DNA of 64,000 bases from Rhodococcus sp. OK519 (GTDB taxonomy: Bacteria; Actinomycetota; Actinomycetes; Mycobacteriales; Mycobacteriaceae), in assembly GCF_003051005.1 (NCBI RefSeq), contig NZ_QAOW01000001.1:1240001-1304000 (forward strand). The letters run 5' to 3'. The notes below the pieces were generated by a model that did not search any database, was not told where the DNA came from, and worked only from the letters and a program-made list of their open reading frames with translations. Made by a program: the position numbers and the translations under genes. This document shows, in pieces, positions 36,635 to 46,560 of this stretch. Position 1 is the stretch's first letter, and each line of letters begins with the position of its first letter.

Positions 36635-38262
36635 AGTGGCGACGAGCGCCGTTCGGTACCGGTCGTCAGCGCCTCCGACACCGACGCCGACCCCGATGAC
36701 TCGGGAAGGCAGACCTGTGGCGCCGGCGCCGGCTCCGCCACCGATCGCAGCCGCAACGGATCGACGGTCTTGAGGGACACCGCGGCGACGACCGCGACGA
36801 ACGTCGCCAGCGCGACGTGGAGGAACGTGTAGAGGCCGATCGAACCGTCGGGCTGGAAGACCAGCATCAGCCACGTGGACAGGCCCACCAGGATCTGCAG
36901 CGTGCGGGTCGACAGCGAGAAGCCGGCCGCGATCGAGAGCGGCCACGAGTAGTACCAGGGCAGGGCCGCCGGCGACAGGATCACGATCGCGACCAGGGCG
37001 ATGAGGATGCCCAGCACCGCATCACGCTCGGTGCGCCGGAAGCGCCACCAGACCCACACGAGCGTGGCGACGAGAACGACCGCGCAGATGGTGCGGGCGA
37101 TCTCGAGGACCGGTGCCTGCGTCAGGCCTGTGAACCATCCCGTTCCGACCGTCACGATGTGCGTCATGATCGTCGGCAGCGACAGCCAGTTGATGATCTT
37201 CGCCGACCCCTGCAGCGCGGTGAGCCACCCGAGGCCGACGCCGGCGATCGCCGACGCCGCGGTGAACACGGCGACGAACACCGCGGCACCGATCCCGGCG
37301 GTCTTGACGAACGACGCCAGCGGAGGCGCCGGTTCGCGGCCCTCGGCGAGCGCGCGCTCACGCTCGTGGATCATCCAGATCCACACGACGAACGGCAGCG
37401 CGATCCCGGCCATCGCCTTGACGGCCACACCGATGGCGATGACCACGACGGCGGGGACGTGCTTGCGGTCGAGGGCGAGGGTGATGCCGGCGACCATGAG
37501 GCCGACCATGAGGAGTTCGTTGTGTACGCCGCCGACGAGGTGGATGAGCACCAGCGGATTGAGGACGGCCAGCCACAGCGCGATCGTCGGGTTGCCACCG
37601 AGTTGCCGAGCGAGGCGGGGGAGCGCCCACATCATCAGCGCAAGCCCGGGGAGCATCGTCAGACGCAGCATCATGGTGCCCGCGACGACGTTGTCACCGG
37701 TGAGACTGGTGATGCCCTGTCCCATGAGCAGCGAGATCGGCCCGTAGGGAGCGGTCGTCGTGGTCCACACGTTGCTGACGTTGTCGAGCAGGACGCCGGG
37801 GTTGGCGACCGGGCCCACCGCGTATGGATCGAACCCGTCGCGCAGCAGGGCGCCCTGCGCGAGGTAGGAGTAGGCGTCGCGGCTGAACATCGGCACCGCG
37901 AGCAGCATCGGGGCGGTCCATGCCGGGATCGTCCACATCAGCGCGCGCAGCCCGACCCGGCCCTTGATCGCGGACCGGCCGAGGCGCACCCACGCGACGA
38001 CCATCGCGAGGACGCCGGCCCAGATGACGATCGTGGACAGCGCGTAGCCGTGCCCGAACCGCAGCCAGGACAGGTTGGCATCCTCGAGCAACGGGTCGTG
38101 CCGACGCACGCTGCCGGCGCCGAATCCGCCGAACGTGATCATCATCGCGCCGAAGAAGCCGAGCACGGTCGAGTGGCCTTCGGGCGTGCGCAGGTAGTCG
38201 CCGGCGGCACGCAGCCACGAACGATCCGTCGTCGTGTCGAGGGGACCGGAAGAGGCCGTCAT
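36631..38262 (-). CDS. mptA: Alpha-1,6-mannosyltransferase MptA (lipomannan elongation)
   Basis: GT-C enzyme that uses polyprenyl-phosphomannose outside the membrane to extend the alpha-1,6-mannan backbone of lipomannan/LAM. The 543 residues contain about 12-13 hydrophobic helices. The first large loop holds FSRDAYSYLAQGALLRDGFD near residue 130, with the acidic catalytic region, and TTTAPYGPISLLMGQG near 167. It corresponds to Rv2174. The gene lies between crtI (86 nt upstream) and crtB (4-nt overlap) on the same strand, so pigment and lipomannan genes share a transcript. Confidence 0.93.
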   Translation of the reverse strand: MTASSGPLDTTTDRSWLRAAGDYLRTPEGHSTVLGFFGAMMITFGGFGAGSVRRHDPLLEDANLSWLRFGHGYALSTIVIWAGVLAMVVAWVRLGRSAIKGRVGLRALMWTIPAWTAPMLLAVPMFSRDAYSYLAQGALLRDGFDPYAVGPVANPGVLLDNVSNVWTTTTAPYGPISLLMGQGITSLTGDNVVAGTMMLRLTMLPGLALMMWALPRLARQLGGNPTIALWLAVLNPLVLIHLVGGVHNELLMVGLMVAGITLALDRKHVPAVVVIAIGVAVKAMAGIALPFVVWIWMIHERERALAEGREPAPPLASFVKTAGIGAAVFVAVFTAASAIAGVGLGWLTALQGSAKIINWLSLPTIMTHIVTVGTGWFTGLTQAPVLEIARTICAVVLVATLVWVWWRFRRTERDAVLGILIALVAIVILSPAALPWYYSWPLSIAAGFSLSTRTLQILVGLSTWLMLVFQPDGSIGLYTFLHVALATFVAVVAAVSLKTVDPLRLRSVAEPAPAPQVCLPESSGSASVSEALTTGTERRSSPL

Positions 38263-38348
38263 CGGTGCAGATTCCTCCCCCGGAAGAGTTTCGCGATCAC
38301 TGCCGGCCGACGCTGGACGGCCGCGCGGTAGTGGGACGGCTAGTCAGT

Positions 38349-39932
38349 TTAGTGCGTCGCACGGGAATGTCCGGCACTCAGTCCGGAACGCGGCTTCCGT
38401 CGGCGTCCGTGGATGCGCTCGGCAGCGAGTTTCCCCGACACGATCACTGTGGGGACGCCCACACCCGGAGTCGTGCCGGAGCCGGCCAGAACGACATTGA
38501 CGGGGTGTCTGCCCAGGTTGCGGCGGCGGAACGGGCCCGTCTGCCGGAAAACGTGTGCGGGAGCGAACGGGCTGCCCGCCGCCAGCCCCCGGGCCGCCCA
38601 CGTCGCGGGCGAATCGATGTGATCAAGGACATAGGCATCGGTGATGCCGTGGTAGCCCCGCTGTTCGAGGGTTCGGAGCACCTCGCGCGCGTACGGGCCG
38701 GTGAGGGCGTTCCATTCGAACGGTGCGCTGTCGAGATTGGGACAGGGAGCCAGCACCGACAGCGGTTCGTGCGGGACGCCGTCGCGCACGATGCGCAAGC
38801 TGGGGTCGGTGACGGCAGGCCGCGTGAGCAACAGCGACGGATCGCTCATCAACCGGCCGCGGCCCGGTCGCGCCGCGATCTCCGCGAACGTGCGCTCCCA
38901 CTCGGCGCCGAAGTCGATCGTGTGGTGATGTGGCGCGCCCCAGCCCGCCGCGGTGGCACACGGCACGGTGCCGTGCAGCACCACTGCGGACGGCGAGATC
39001 CGGAACCGTCGAGGTCGGCGGCTGCCCAGCAGGTCGTCGACGATCGGCAGATCCGGCGTGAGGACCACCGCGTCGCAGTCGAAGCTCCCACCCCGGGCCG
39101 TGCGCACCGCACGCACCCGGTCGTCCGATCGGTCGAGTCCGACCACCTCGGTGCCGAAGTGGATCCGCCCGCCCGCCGCGGTGAGCGCGCCGACCATCGC
39201 CTCGGCGATGCTGCGCATCCCGCCCTCGGGGAACGAGACGCCCATCGAGGTGTCCATGTGCGCGATCGCGCCGTACACCGCGAGGGCCTTCGCCGGGGCG
39301 ACACCCGCGTAGAGGGCCTGGAACGTGAAGATGCGACGCAGCCGCGGATCGGCGATTCGCTTCGCCACCTGGCCGCCGAGGCGTCCGAACCCTCCGGCCG
39401 CGATCAGCCGGACCAGATCGGTGGCGGAGGCGCGCGAGGAGAACAGGTCCAGCGGCGAATCGAAGTTGGCGTCGATGAAGGTGTCGAACTCGGCGTCGAA
39501 CACGCGGGCCAGCCACCGGCGCAGATCCAGATAGCGCCGAGCCTCCGCGGGCCCGCAGGCGCGGGTCACCTCGGCCACCATCCGGTCCGGATCCGAGTAC
39601 ACGTCGATCGAGGAGCCGTCCGAGAAACGGGCGTGATATGCGGGAGAGAGTTGGTGGAGGCGCAGCGGCGGTGTCGTCGTGTCGAAGTCGGCGCCGACCG
39701 CCGCGAGCGCGTCGCGCACCAGTTCCGGCATCGTCAGCACGGTCGCGCCGTTGTCGATGACGTGGTCGTCGAACCGATAGGTCCCCACCCGGCCACCCGG
39801 GTGATCGCTGCGCTCGAGCACGGTCACGTCGTGTCCGCTGCCACGCAGATGCAGGGCCGCCGAGAGCCCCGCCAGGCCCGCTCCGACGATCACGACCCGG
39901 CCCGTCGGACCGGGCACGACGCGCACGCCCAC
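38349..39932 (-). CDS. crtI: Phytoene desaturase
   Basis: FAD enzyme that desaturates phytoene stepwise to lycopene or a related product. The 527 residues start with the dinucleotide fold [19 protein letters not shown] and [35 protein letters not shown] is the family substrate region, and the CrtI C-terminal signature is visible in [20 protein letters not shown] and [22 protein letters not shown] 39932 is 5 nt after the crtE stop on the minus strand, so crtE-crtI are coupled; no strong ribosome site is visible. Confidence 0.94.
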   Translation of the reverse strand: MGVRVVPGPTGRVVIVGAGLAGLSAALHLRGSGHDVTVLERSDHPGGRVGTYRFDDHVIDNGATVLTMPELVRDALAAVGADFDTTTPPLRLHQLSPAYHARFSDGSSIDVYSDPDRMVAEVTRACGPAEARRYLDLRRWLARVFDAEFDTFIDANFDSPLDLFSSRASATDLVRLIAAGGFGRLGGQVAKRIADPRLRRIFTFQALYAGVAPAKALAVYGAIAHMDTSMGVSFPEGGMRSIAEAMVGALTAAGGRIHFGTEVVGLDRSDDRVRAVRTARGGSFDCDAVVLTPDLPIVDDLLGSRRPRRFRISPSAVVLHGTVPCATAAGWGAPHHHTIDFGAEWERTFAEIAARPGRGRLMSDPSLLLTRPAVTDPSLRIVRDGVPHEPLSVLAPCPNLDSAPFEWNALTGPYAREVLRTLEQRGYHGITDAYVLDHIDSPATWAARGLAAGSPFAPAHVFRQTGPFRRRNLGRHPVNVVLAGSGTTPGVGVPTVIVSGKLAAERIHGRRRKPRSGLSAGHSRATH

Positions 39933-39937
39933 GGCGA

Positions 39938-41059
39938 TCAGGCGTCTCGGCGGGTGACGGCGATCGCCATCTCTCGGAGGCGCTGCTTGCCCTCGCCGCT
40001 GGCGGTGCTGCTGTCCAGTGCGGTGAGGGCGCTGTCGGTGAGTCGAGCGATGCGTCGTTCGGCGTCATCGACGGCGCCGAGGCCGGTGATGACCGAACGC
40101 AGCTTCTCCACCTCGTCGTCGGAGAGATCGGTCCCGATCGACGCGCGGAGCAGCGCGGCGGCGGCCGGGTCGGCCGCATCGGCGCGCTGCAGGGCCTCCG
40201 CGAACAGTACGGTGCGCTTGCCGGCGCGCAGGTCGTCCCCGGACGGCTTGCCGGTCACCTCGGGATCCCCGAACACCCCGAGCAGATCGTCCCGCAACTG
40301 GAACGCGATTCCGATGTCGGTACCGAACCGGCGGTACGCCGCCACGAGGTCGTCGTCCGCGCCGGCGAGGGCGGCGCCCAGGTGCAGCGGCCGCTCGATC
40401 GTGTACGCGGCGGTCTTGTATCGATTGACCCGCAACGCTGCCTCGACGGTCTCGTCGGCACTCACCTCGCTGCTGATGTCGAGGAACTGGCCACCGAGCA
40501 CCTCGGTCCGCATCGCCGACCAGACGGGCGAGATCCGTGACTGGGCTTCCGGCGAGAGGCCCGCCTCCCGGATCATGTCGTCCGCCCACGCGAGCGCGAG
40601 ATCGCCCAGCAGGATCGCCACGGCGCGGCCGAACTCGGCGGACCCGCCGCTCCACTGCTGCGCGGCGTGCTGATCGGCGAACTCGACATGCACGGTGGGG
40701 AAGCCGCGACGCGTGGTCGAGGCGTCGATGATGTCGTCGTGGACCAGGGCGCACGCCTGCACGAGCTCCAGCGCGGAGGCGGCCCGCAATGCGGCGGGAG
40801 CATGCGGCCCGGCGACGTCGCCGCCGGCCCCGAGCCAGCCCGTCCACGCGAAGACCGGGCGGACCCGCTTGCCGCCGCGCAGCACGAAGCTCTCGAGCGC
40901 CGCGACGGCCTCGGTGTACCCGCCGCCGACGGACCGGACCGTGTCGGCCCGCGATGCGAAGAATTCCCGCAGCGCACCTTCGACGGCATCGGTGAGCGGG
41001 GGGACGGATGGCGAAGGGCGAGTGGACTCACCGGCTCCAGCGGACAGGACAGCCTCCAA
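39938..41059 (-). CDS. crtE: Polyprenyl diphosphate synthase, probable GGPP synthase
   Basis: Makes C20 geranylgeranyl diphosphate for the carotenoid pathway; M. tuberculosis has the homologous idsA2 (Rv2173) here. Both aspartate-rich motifs are present: [10 protein letters not shown] (first, DDxxD) near residue 107 and [13 protein letters not shown] (second) near 257, plus GGKRVRPVF near 68. The start is unclear. Upstream of the folded domain there is no ATG or GTG in frame; I use TTG 41059 (373 residues). CTG 41047 has GGAGG 5 nt upstream and is the best alternative. A -10-like TAAGGT lies near 41090. Confidence 0.88.
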   Translation of the reverse strand: MEAVLSAGAGESTRPSPSVPPLTDAVEGALREFFASRADTVRSVGGGYTEAVAALESFVLRGGKRVRPVFAWTGWLGAGGDVAGPHAPAALRAASALELVQACALVHDDIIDASTTRRGFPTVHVEFADQHAAQQWSGGSAEFGRAVAILLGDLALAWADDMIREAGLSPEAQSRISPVWSAMRTEVLGGQFLDISSEVSADETVEAALRVNRYKTAAYTIERPLHLGAALAGADDDLVAAYRRFGTDIGIAFQLRDDLLGVFGDPEVTGKPSGDDLRAGKRTVLFAEALQRADAADPAAAALLRASIGTDLSDDEVEKLRSVITGLGAVDDAERRIARLTDSALTALDSSTASGEGKQRLREMAIAVTRRDA

Positions 41060-41185
41060 ATTGAGTTCGCGAAAAGCCTCCCGACCAACCTTAGTGGGCG
41101 CGTCGCCGGGCGCGTCGAGCGCTGCCCGGGTCCCGGTTCGTGGGACGGGTATCGACGCGATGGGGGCCGACCGGGGTGCTGAACC

Positions 41186-41191
41186 TATGCT
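41186..41191 (+). promoter_or_regulatory. -10 element of a probable leaderless metF transcript
   Basis: TATGCT lies 6 nt before GTG 41198. Confidence 0.55.
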
Positions 41192-41197
41192 TGACGG

Positions 41198-42178
41198 GTG
41201 ACATTCGATGCCGTCCGGGGGCGCAGCAGCGCGGGTTTCGTTACCCAGACCCCTTCGATCGTGGACCGGATCCGCTCTTCCGAATCGTCGAAGACCGGTC
41301 GGATCCCCTTCTCCGTCGAGTTCTCGCCGCCCCGCGACGAGGCTGCCGAAGCGCGTCTGTGGCGCGCCGTCCGGGAGTTCGAGCGGTTGGGCCCGGCGTT
41401 CGTATCGATGACCTACGGCGCCGGTGGTTCGACGCGTGACCGCACCGTCCGCGTGACCGGCCAGTTGGCGGAGGACACCACGCTGCTGCCCGTCGCCCAC
41501 CTGACGGCGGTCGGGCACAGCATCGACGAACTGCGCTCGATGTGTGGCGCGTACGCCGACCGCGGCATCAGCAACATCCTCGTCCTGCGCGGCGACCCGC
41601 CGGGCGACCCGCTGGGCGAGTGGGTCAAGCATCCCGACGGCGTCGAGTACGCGGAAGAACTGGTTCGGCTCGTCCGCGACATGGGTGACTTCCATGTCGG
41701 CGTCGCGTCGTTCCCGGAGGGCCACTACCGCGCGCCGGACCTCGACCACGACACCAAGTACCTGGTCTCCAAGCTGCGTGCCGGCGCCGAATACTCGATC
41801 ACCCAGATGTTCTTCGATGTCGAGGACTACCTGCGACTGCGCGATCGCGTGTCGCTGTTGGACCCTGAACAGGGCGCGAAGCCGATCATCCCCGAGATCA
41901 TGCCGATCACGTCGCTGCGGTCGGCTCGGCGCAGTCTCGAACTGTCCGGCTCCAGCCTTCCCCCAGTGCTCGAAGAGCGCCTCACCCGCGCCGCCGGCGA
42001 CGGACCTGAGGAGAACCGGGCCGCCGTGCGCGAGATCGGCATCGAGGTCGCCACCGAGATGAGTGAGCGGCTCATCGCGGAGGGCGCCCCGTGCCTGCAC
42101 TTCATCACGCTCAACTTCGCCCGGGCCACCGGCGAGGTTCTCGCGAACCTGGGAATGTCGGCGTCGGCTGCAGTCTGA
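41198..42178 (+). CDS. metF: Methylenetetrahydrofolate reductase-like protein
   Basis: Reduces 5,10-methylene-THF to 5-methyl-THF for methionine synthesis. The 326-residue TIM-barrel protein shows the family opening PFSVEFSPPRDEAAEARLW, FVSMTYGAGGSTRDRT near 67-83, NILVLRGDPPGDP near 128, HYRAPDLDHDTKYLVSKLRAG near 178 (in part) and ITQMFFDVEDYLRLRDR near 202. The equivalent Rv2172c is an atypical MTHFR in M. tuberculosis. It is the only plus-strand gene between two minus-strand pigment/envelope units, and its stop is 3 nt from that of the GT2 gene. Confidence 0.88.
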   Translation: MTFDAVRGRSSAGFVTQTPSIVDRIRSSESSKTGRIPFSVEFSPPRDEAAEARLWRAVREFERLGPAFVSMTYGAGGSTRDRTVRVTGQLAEDTTLLPVAHLTAVGHSIDELRSMCGAYADRGISNILVLRGDPPGDPLGEWVKHPDGVEYAEELVRLVRDMGDFHVGVASFPEGHYRAPDLDHDTKYLVSKLRAGAEYSITQMFFDVEDYLRLRDRVSLLDPEQGAKPIIPEIMPITSLRSARRSLELSGSSLPPVLEERLTRAAGDGPEENRAAVREIGIEVATEMSERLIAEGAPCLHFITLNFARATGEVLANLGMSASAAV

Positions 42179-42181
42179 CGG

Positions 42182-43345
42182 TCAGGTCAGTTCCCGGTCC
42201 TTCCAGCGGAGCCGCCCGCGGCGTCGGTCGCGGTGCGACGCCGCGACCAGGCGGACGAACGCGGCGATCGACAGTGGGTGCGCGGCCGCGTCGGCGAGAT
42301 CCCGCACGCCCGGCATCGAACCGGACTCGACCGCGCGGGCCGTGAGGCGGGAGACCGTAGCCGCCCCGAAACCCACCGCGCCCCACCCGCGGGTGCGGCC
42401 GCGTCCGAACACCATGGCGAGCGGGGGCACCGCGTAGGTGAGAGCGATCACCGACGTCGCGGCGGCCGCGCCGGCGGGAGAACCGAACGCCGTCCAGAGC
42501 CACCGCGTGTACCCGTCGTGCAGCGTCGTCGCGTCCGTGTACATGCGGCAACGCGCCCGATCCTGGGCTGCTGCCACGACGGTGCGGCCTCCGCGGCGGC
42601 GCAGTGCGCGCGCGATGTCGAGATCCTCGGTGTGGCTGCCGGCGACGGGTGCGTGACCACCGAGTCGAAAGTAGGCCGCCGCGTCGAACGCCAGGAACTG
42701 CCCGCACGCGACGACGGTGGACGGGCGGGTGCTGCGGTTGGCGACGGCCACCGGCAGCGTCGAGAACCACGACCAGCACAGCAGCGGCTGGATCAGACGC
42801 TCGACGGGCGTCTCGGCGTCCTGCCGCGGCCAGGGTGAGACGAGGTCGGCGCCGGTGTCACGCAGTTCGGTCACCGCTGCGGCCAGCGCGTCGGGCGCGA
42901 GGCGGACGTCGGCGTCGAGAAAGACGAGCACACCCGGACGGGCGGGGTCCATCACGCGGACCGCCTGGTTGGCGCCCGCGTGGCATGCTGCGTTCTTCCC
43001 GACCCATCCGGCCGGGGGCGGGCCGGCGCTGCGGACCAACGAGAAACGTCTGTCGCCTGCGAACGTCGCCGACGCGACCTCGGCGGTGCGATCGGTGGAG
43101 TCGTCGTCGAGGACGATCACCCGCAGGGTGTCGAGCAGGGTCTGATTCCGGAGGTCCGCGACGAGATCCCCGATCCGGCCCTCCTCGTTCCGGGCAGGCA
43201 CGACGACGGTGACGGGCTCACCGACCGGGCGTGCACGGAGTCGGGGAATCGTGCAGGCGTTGACGGCCGCGATCGCGGCTCCCGCGAGGGACACGAGGGC
43301 GGCCGCCCGGGTGGCCCACAGAGGCAGGCGTAGTGGAACGTACAT
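42182..43345 (-). CDS. GT2 glycosyltransferase, CruG-like (probable carotenoid glycosyltransferase)
   Basis: A 387-residue membrane-associated GT-A enzyme. N-terminal hydrophobic segment (about 10-30), then the GT2 start VTVVVPARNEEGRIGDLVAD, donor motif VFLDADVRLAPDAL (DxD), and EDLDIARALRRRGGR near 240, followed by C-terminal hydrophobic segments (about 285-320). The layout resembles CruG, which glycosylates the 2'-hydroxyl of myxol-type carotenoids; the CruF-like gene in the same operon supports this. Acceptor is inferred; a general lipid-linked GT is possible. It is 10 nt after lppM. Confidence 0.78.
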   Translation of the reverse strand: MYVPLRLPLWATRAAALVSLAGAAIAAVNACTIPRLRARPVGEPVTVVVPARNEEGRIGDLVADLRNQTLLDTLRVIVLDDDSTDRTAEVASATFAGDRRFSLVRSAGPPPAGWVGKNAACHAGANQAVRVMDPARPGVLVFLDADVRLAPDALAAAVTELRDTGADLVSPWPRQDAETPVERLIQPLLCWSWFSTLPVAVANRSTRPSTVVACGQFLAFDAAAYFRLGGHAPVAGSHTEDLDIARALRRRGGRTVVAAAQDRARCRMYTDATTLHDGYTRWLWTAFGSPAGAAAATSVIALTYAVPPLAMVFGRGRTRGWGAVGFGAATVSRLTARAVESGSMPGVRDLADAAAHPLSIAAFVRLVAASHRDRRRGRLRWKDRELT

Positions 43346-43355
43346 CGGGTACGCG

Positions 43356-44102
43356 CTATCGGTTCGAGGTCTCCAGCGGCTGGTCTCGACGCGGGCGCGG
43401 TGGCGTGGTGCGATTGCGGTGCAGCCACGCCATTCCGCCCACGATCAGCGCGACACCGATCGCGACGCCCGCCGACATGCCGGCCCAGCCGGCGAAGCTG
43501 CGGGTGCTGGGATCGGCGTAGCGGACCTCGGCGCGCAGGGTGCTGACCTCGCCTGCCGGCAGCTTCCACGTGACCGTCGAATCGCCGTCACGCGTGCCGT
43601 TGGTGGTGGCGACCCGGGCCGGGAACGCGATCGTGAACTGGACATCGGTGCCCTGCGCCGGAACGTCCTCCAGATCGATGCGACCGTTGAGACTCACCAG
43701 GTCGCCGGCGCGCTGCAGTGACAGATCGAGAACCCCGGCGGTGTCGCCGGACATCGATGCGAGATTCTGCACCTCGCCGAACGACAGTCCGCTGAAGAAC
43801 ACCTGGGTGCCGACGTAGCCGTCCTTGTCGTATTCCTGCACCCGCATCCGATCGGCAAGCGAATCGGGTGGCGTCAGCTGCGGGCCCTTGTCGTTGTCGT
43901 CCTTCGGCACGGTGGCCGCGACGATCTGCCCCGACACCTTGTCATCCGCCGAGACGCCCATCGACACCTGCACTCGCAGGCAACCGGCCAGCAACGGCAT
44001 GAGCAGCAGTGCCAGGGCCGCGGCGCCGAGCATGCGAACGCGGCTACGCGGACGTCGGGAGGGCCGGGAGGTCACGGGGGAGGGCGGCTGCACACCGATC
44101 AT
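43356..44102 (-). CDS. lppM: Lipoprotein LppM
   Basis: A 248-residue lipoprotein with a C-terminal membrane helix, corresponding to Rv2171, which affects phagosome blocking and host interaction in mycobacteria. Lipobox LLAG-Cys at about residue 35 follows a basic start; the body is beta-rich (VQVSMGVSADDKVSGQIVAA, GYVGTQVFFSGLSFGEVQNL); helix at about 215-235 (MSAGVAIGVALIVGGMAWL). The ATG at 44102 is followed by the signal peptide. It lies between the cruF-like gene (23 nt) and the GT gene (10 nt) in one operon. Confidence 0.88.
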   Translation of the reverse strand: MIGVQPPSPVTSRPSRRPRSRVRMLGAAALALLLMPLLAGCLRVQVSMGVSADDKVSGQIVAATVPKDDNDKGPQLTPPDSLADRMRVQEYDKDGYVGTQVFFSGLSFGEVQNLASMSGDTAGVLDLSLQRAGDLVSLNGRIDLEDVPAQGTDVQFTIAFPARVATTNGTRDGDSTVTWKLPAGEVSTLRAEVRYADPSTRSFAGWAGMSAGVAIGVALIVGGMAWLHRNRTTPPRPRRDQPLETSNR

Positions 44103-44125
44103 CGTGCCAGGCACAGAGATACGTG

Positions 44126-44935
44126 TCAGGTGGTAGGGGTGTTGTCCAGTTCGGCGCGGCGTGTGCGGACGAGATCCGCAAGCAGGGGTACCCCCAGCAC
44201 GCCCATCGCGATGCCTCCGTAGATCGCCGAGTAGCGCAGCTCCGGCGCGTCGAGGAACACCGCGTGCGCCAACGCGGACCCGAGCCACGTCCACAGGAAC
44301 AGCGCGATGGGAACGACGTCGGAGGAGTGGGGGGACGGACGCGTGCGGATCCGGCGGTCGAGCCGATCCACCAGGACGGCCATCACGGCGGCGGCCAGCA
44401 GCCAGCCCGCGTAGTTGGTGAGCGGAATGTGCGCGACACCGGGCAGCCCCGCATCGGTGACGCACCACTGCCATTGCCCGTCCGCAACCATCTGCGGGTC
44501 GAGGTACAGATCCCAGCCGACGACGCCGACCGTCGCGAGAACGATGCGCAGCACGCGACGGCTCGTCAGGCGTGACGCGACGCACCACACCGGGTAGAAG
44601 CCTGCGGTCCACGCGAACGGTACGACCAGCGGGACGTCGGCGATCGACCAGCCCAGGCGCCCGGTCGCGTACTCGTAGCAGCCGTACGGGATTCCGGTCG
44701 CGGTTCCGACCACCTCCGAGAGCAGCCCGACGCCCGCGGTCACCGCGACCATGCCGGCCGCCCAGAGCCTTCCGCGCACCGCGACCGCATGCAGGATCGA
44801 CGCGGCTGCGAGCAGTGCCACGACCGCGACCGTGACGGCGTCCCGGGGACAGCCGTCTACCAGCGGGTAGACGATCTGGGCGCCGACCGCGGCGACGGCG
44901 ACCACCGCGGACGCGCGCCGCACCGCAATGTTCAC
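44126..44935 (-). CDS. cruF: Carotenoid biosynthesis membrane protein, CruF-like hydratase
   Basis: A 269-residue integral membrane protein with about seven hydrophobic helices, of the DUF422/CruF carotenoid 1',2'-hydratase group (also bacterioruberin synthesis). Diagnostic regions are PYGCYEYATGRLGWSIADVP near residue 77-96 with its acidic residues, VGWDLYLDPQMVADGQWQWC near 150 and IPLTNYAGWLL. GTG 44935 overlaps the stop of the CrtO-like gene (GTGA). With the ketolase-like and GT genes this suggests hydroxylated, glycosylated monocyclic carotenoids, as described for several rhodococci; product is inferred. Confidence 0.85.
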   Translation of the reverse strand: MNIAVRRASAVVAVAAVGAQIVYPLVDGCPRDAVTVAVVALLAAASILHAVAVRGRLWAAGMVAVTAGVGLLSEVVGTATGIPYGCYEYATGRLGWSIADVPLVVPFAWTAGFYPVWCVASRLTSRRVLRIVLATVGVVGWDLYLDPQMVADGQWQWCVTDAGLPGVAHIPLTNYAGWLLAAAVMAVLVDRLDRRIRTRPSPHSSDVVPIALFLWTWLGSALAHAVFLDAPELRYSAIYGGIAMGVLGVPLLADLVRTRRAELDNTPTT

Positions 44936-46560
44936 CGGAACGTCTTGCGCAGCGCCCGTCGTAGGCGCCCGCCACTGGCGTCCGACAGCGCGATCCGGGC
45001 CGCGCTGCGGCCACTCGCTCCGGACACGCCGCCGCCCGGATGCGTCGAGGCACCCGTCAGGTAGAGGTTCGCGGCATCCGGCACGCGCTGTCCCGCGAGT
45101 TCGGGGATCGGACGCCACAGCATCATCTGGTCGAGGGACATCTCCACGTGCATGACATTGCCGCCGAGCAGACCCATCTCGCGTTCGATGTCTGCCGGTG
45201 TCTGCACGTGGCGGTGCCGGACACTGTCCGCGAACCCGGGGGCGAGCGCGTCGACACCCGCGATGATCCGGTCGGCCTCGCTGTCGCCGAGCGTCGCCCA
45301 GTCCCGGCCGCCCGACAGCCGGTACGGGTGCCACTGCGACCACAGGGTCACCTGGTGCTCGCCGGCGGGGGAGATGGTGGGGTCGATGCTGCTGAAGCTC
45401 ATCGCGAGCACCGCGGGCTCGGGCGGCAGTTCGCCCGCGAGCGTGGCCCCGTGTGCCGCGCGCAGTTGTGCGCGGTCGGAGACGAGCAGTTGCAGCCCCG
45501 ACGTCGTGGTCGTCGCCGTCGCGTCGGTAGGGGCGCTCGGGTACGACGGCAGCGCGTCGGTTCCCAGACGCAGCACCATCCCGATGCCAGGGCCGACCCG
45601 GATCCGGCGCCGCCAGCCGTCGAGCGTGGCGCGGTCGTAGCCGCCGCGTTCGAGCAGGTCGAGGGTGGTGAGGATGTGACAGCCGGCGACGACGTTGCGT
45701 GCGCGGATGTGCCGGCCGGATTCCGTGACGACGGTCCAGTCGTCAGTGCCCCGGCGCAGCTCGGCGACGCCGTCTCCGAGGCTGACGGTCCCGCCGTCGG
45801 CGGTCAGCCGCGCGGACAGTGCTGCGGTCAGGGCGCCGCTGCCGCCGACCGCGCGACCGGGCGGCAGCGTGTGCATGAGGGCCGCGAAGCCGACCATCGG
45901 CGCGGTGCCGGGCTCCGACATCGGGGGACCGGACTGGGCGCCGAACCAGGCCAGCGCGGCCTTGAGTGGTTCGCTGTCGAAGTACTCGTCGAGCAGCGCG
46001 TCGCCGGACGTGAGGAACTCGCGGGACAGGGCCGCGCCGCCGTCGCCGGTGTCGAGTCCCCAGAACGAACGCAGCAGGTGACCACCCGTGGGCGGCGCCG
46101 AGAACGCGCGCATCACCCGCTCGGCCCGGGGCGCCCACGTCCCGACGAAGCGCCGGTACGCGTCCGCCTCGGCGGGACCGCAGGACTCCTCGATCGACCG
46201 GCACGTGCGATCGAGGCTGCGGTGGAAGACGATTCCGGGTCGGTCCGAGCCGGGTGGTGCCGGCGCGAACGCCCACGGATCGCAGTCGATGTAGCGCAGC
46301 CCGTGGGCGGCGAGATCGAGTTCCTCGATGATCCCGGTGTGCCGGATCATGATGTGTGCCGACGACCCCCGGTCCACCTTGTGGCCGGGGAAGCGTTCGA
46401 CGGTCGAGACCGCGCCGCCGAGGACGGTGTCGCGTTCGAGTACCTCGACGGACCATCCGTCGCGTGCGAGGTAGCAGGCGGAGACGAGGGCGTTGTGTCC
46501 CGAGCCGACCACAACGGCATCGAGGGGTGCGGCGGCGGACCGGCCGGGTTCCTGCGTCAC
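44932..46560 (-). CDS. crtO: CrtO-type carotenoid ketolase / phytoene dehydrogenase-like flavoprotein
   Basis: FAD-dependent oxidoreductase of the CrtI/CrtO superfamily. The 542 residues start with LDAVVVGSGHNALVSACYLA and VEVLERDTVLGGAVST, then HKVDRGSSAHIMIRHTGIIE; the C-terminal FAD region is YLTGASTHPGGGVSGASGR. Size and sequence style fit the rhodococcal CrtO beta-carotene ketolase rather than the CrtI desaturase encoded separately here. GTG 46560 overlaps the GNAT stop (GTGA). A different retinol- or lipid-related oxidoreductase cannot be excluded from sequence alone. Confidence 0.82.
   Translation of the reverse strand: MTQEPGRSAAAPLDAVVVGSGHNALVSACYLARDGWSVEVLERDTVLGGAVSTVERFPGHKVDRGSSAHIMIRHTGIIEELDLAAHGLRYIDCDPWAFAPAPPGSDRPGIVFHRSLDRTCRSIEESCGPAEADAYRRFVGTWAPRAERVMRAFSAPPTGGHLLRSFWGLDTGDGGAALSREFLTSGDALLDEYFDSEPLKAALAWFGAQSGPPMSEPGTAPMVGFAALMHTLPPGRAVGGSGALTAALSARLTADGGTVSLGDGVAELRRGTDDWTVVTESGRHIRARNVVAGCHILTTLDLLERGGYDRATLDGWRRRIRVGPGIGMVLRLGTDALPSYPSAPTDATATTTTSGLQLLVSDRAQLRAAHGATLAGELPPEPAVLAMSFSSIDPTISPAGEHQVTLWSQWHPYRLSGGRDWATLGDSEADRIIAGVDALAPGFADSVRHRHVQTPADIEREMGLLGGNVMHVEMSLDQMMLWRPIPELAGQRVPDAANLYLTGASTHPGGGVSGASGRSAARIALSDASGGRLRRALRKTFR

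Noticed and set aside
36817-38331. 504-codon plus-strand open frame opposite mptA
   Set aside because: Arg/Asp/His-rich antisense product with no membrane segments or motifs.
39938-42100. Longer start for crtE, out to 42100
   Set aside because: The upstream part is antisense to metF and does not resemble prenyl synthases.
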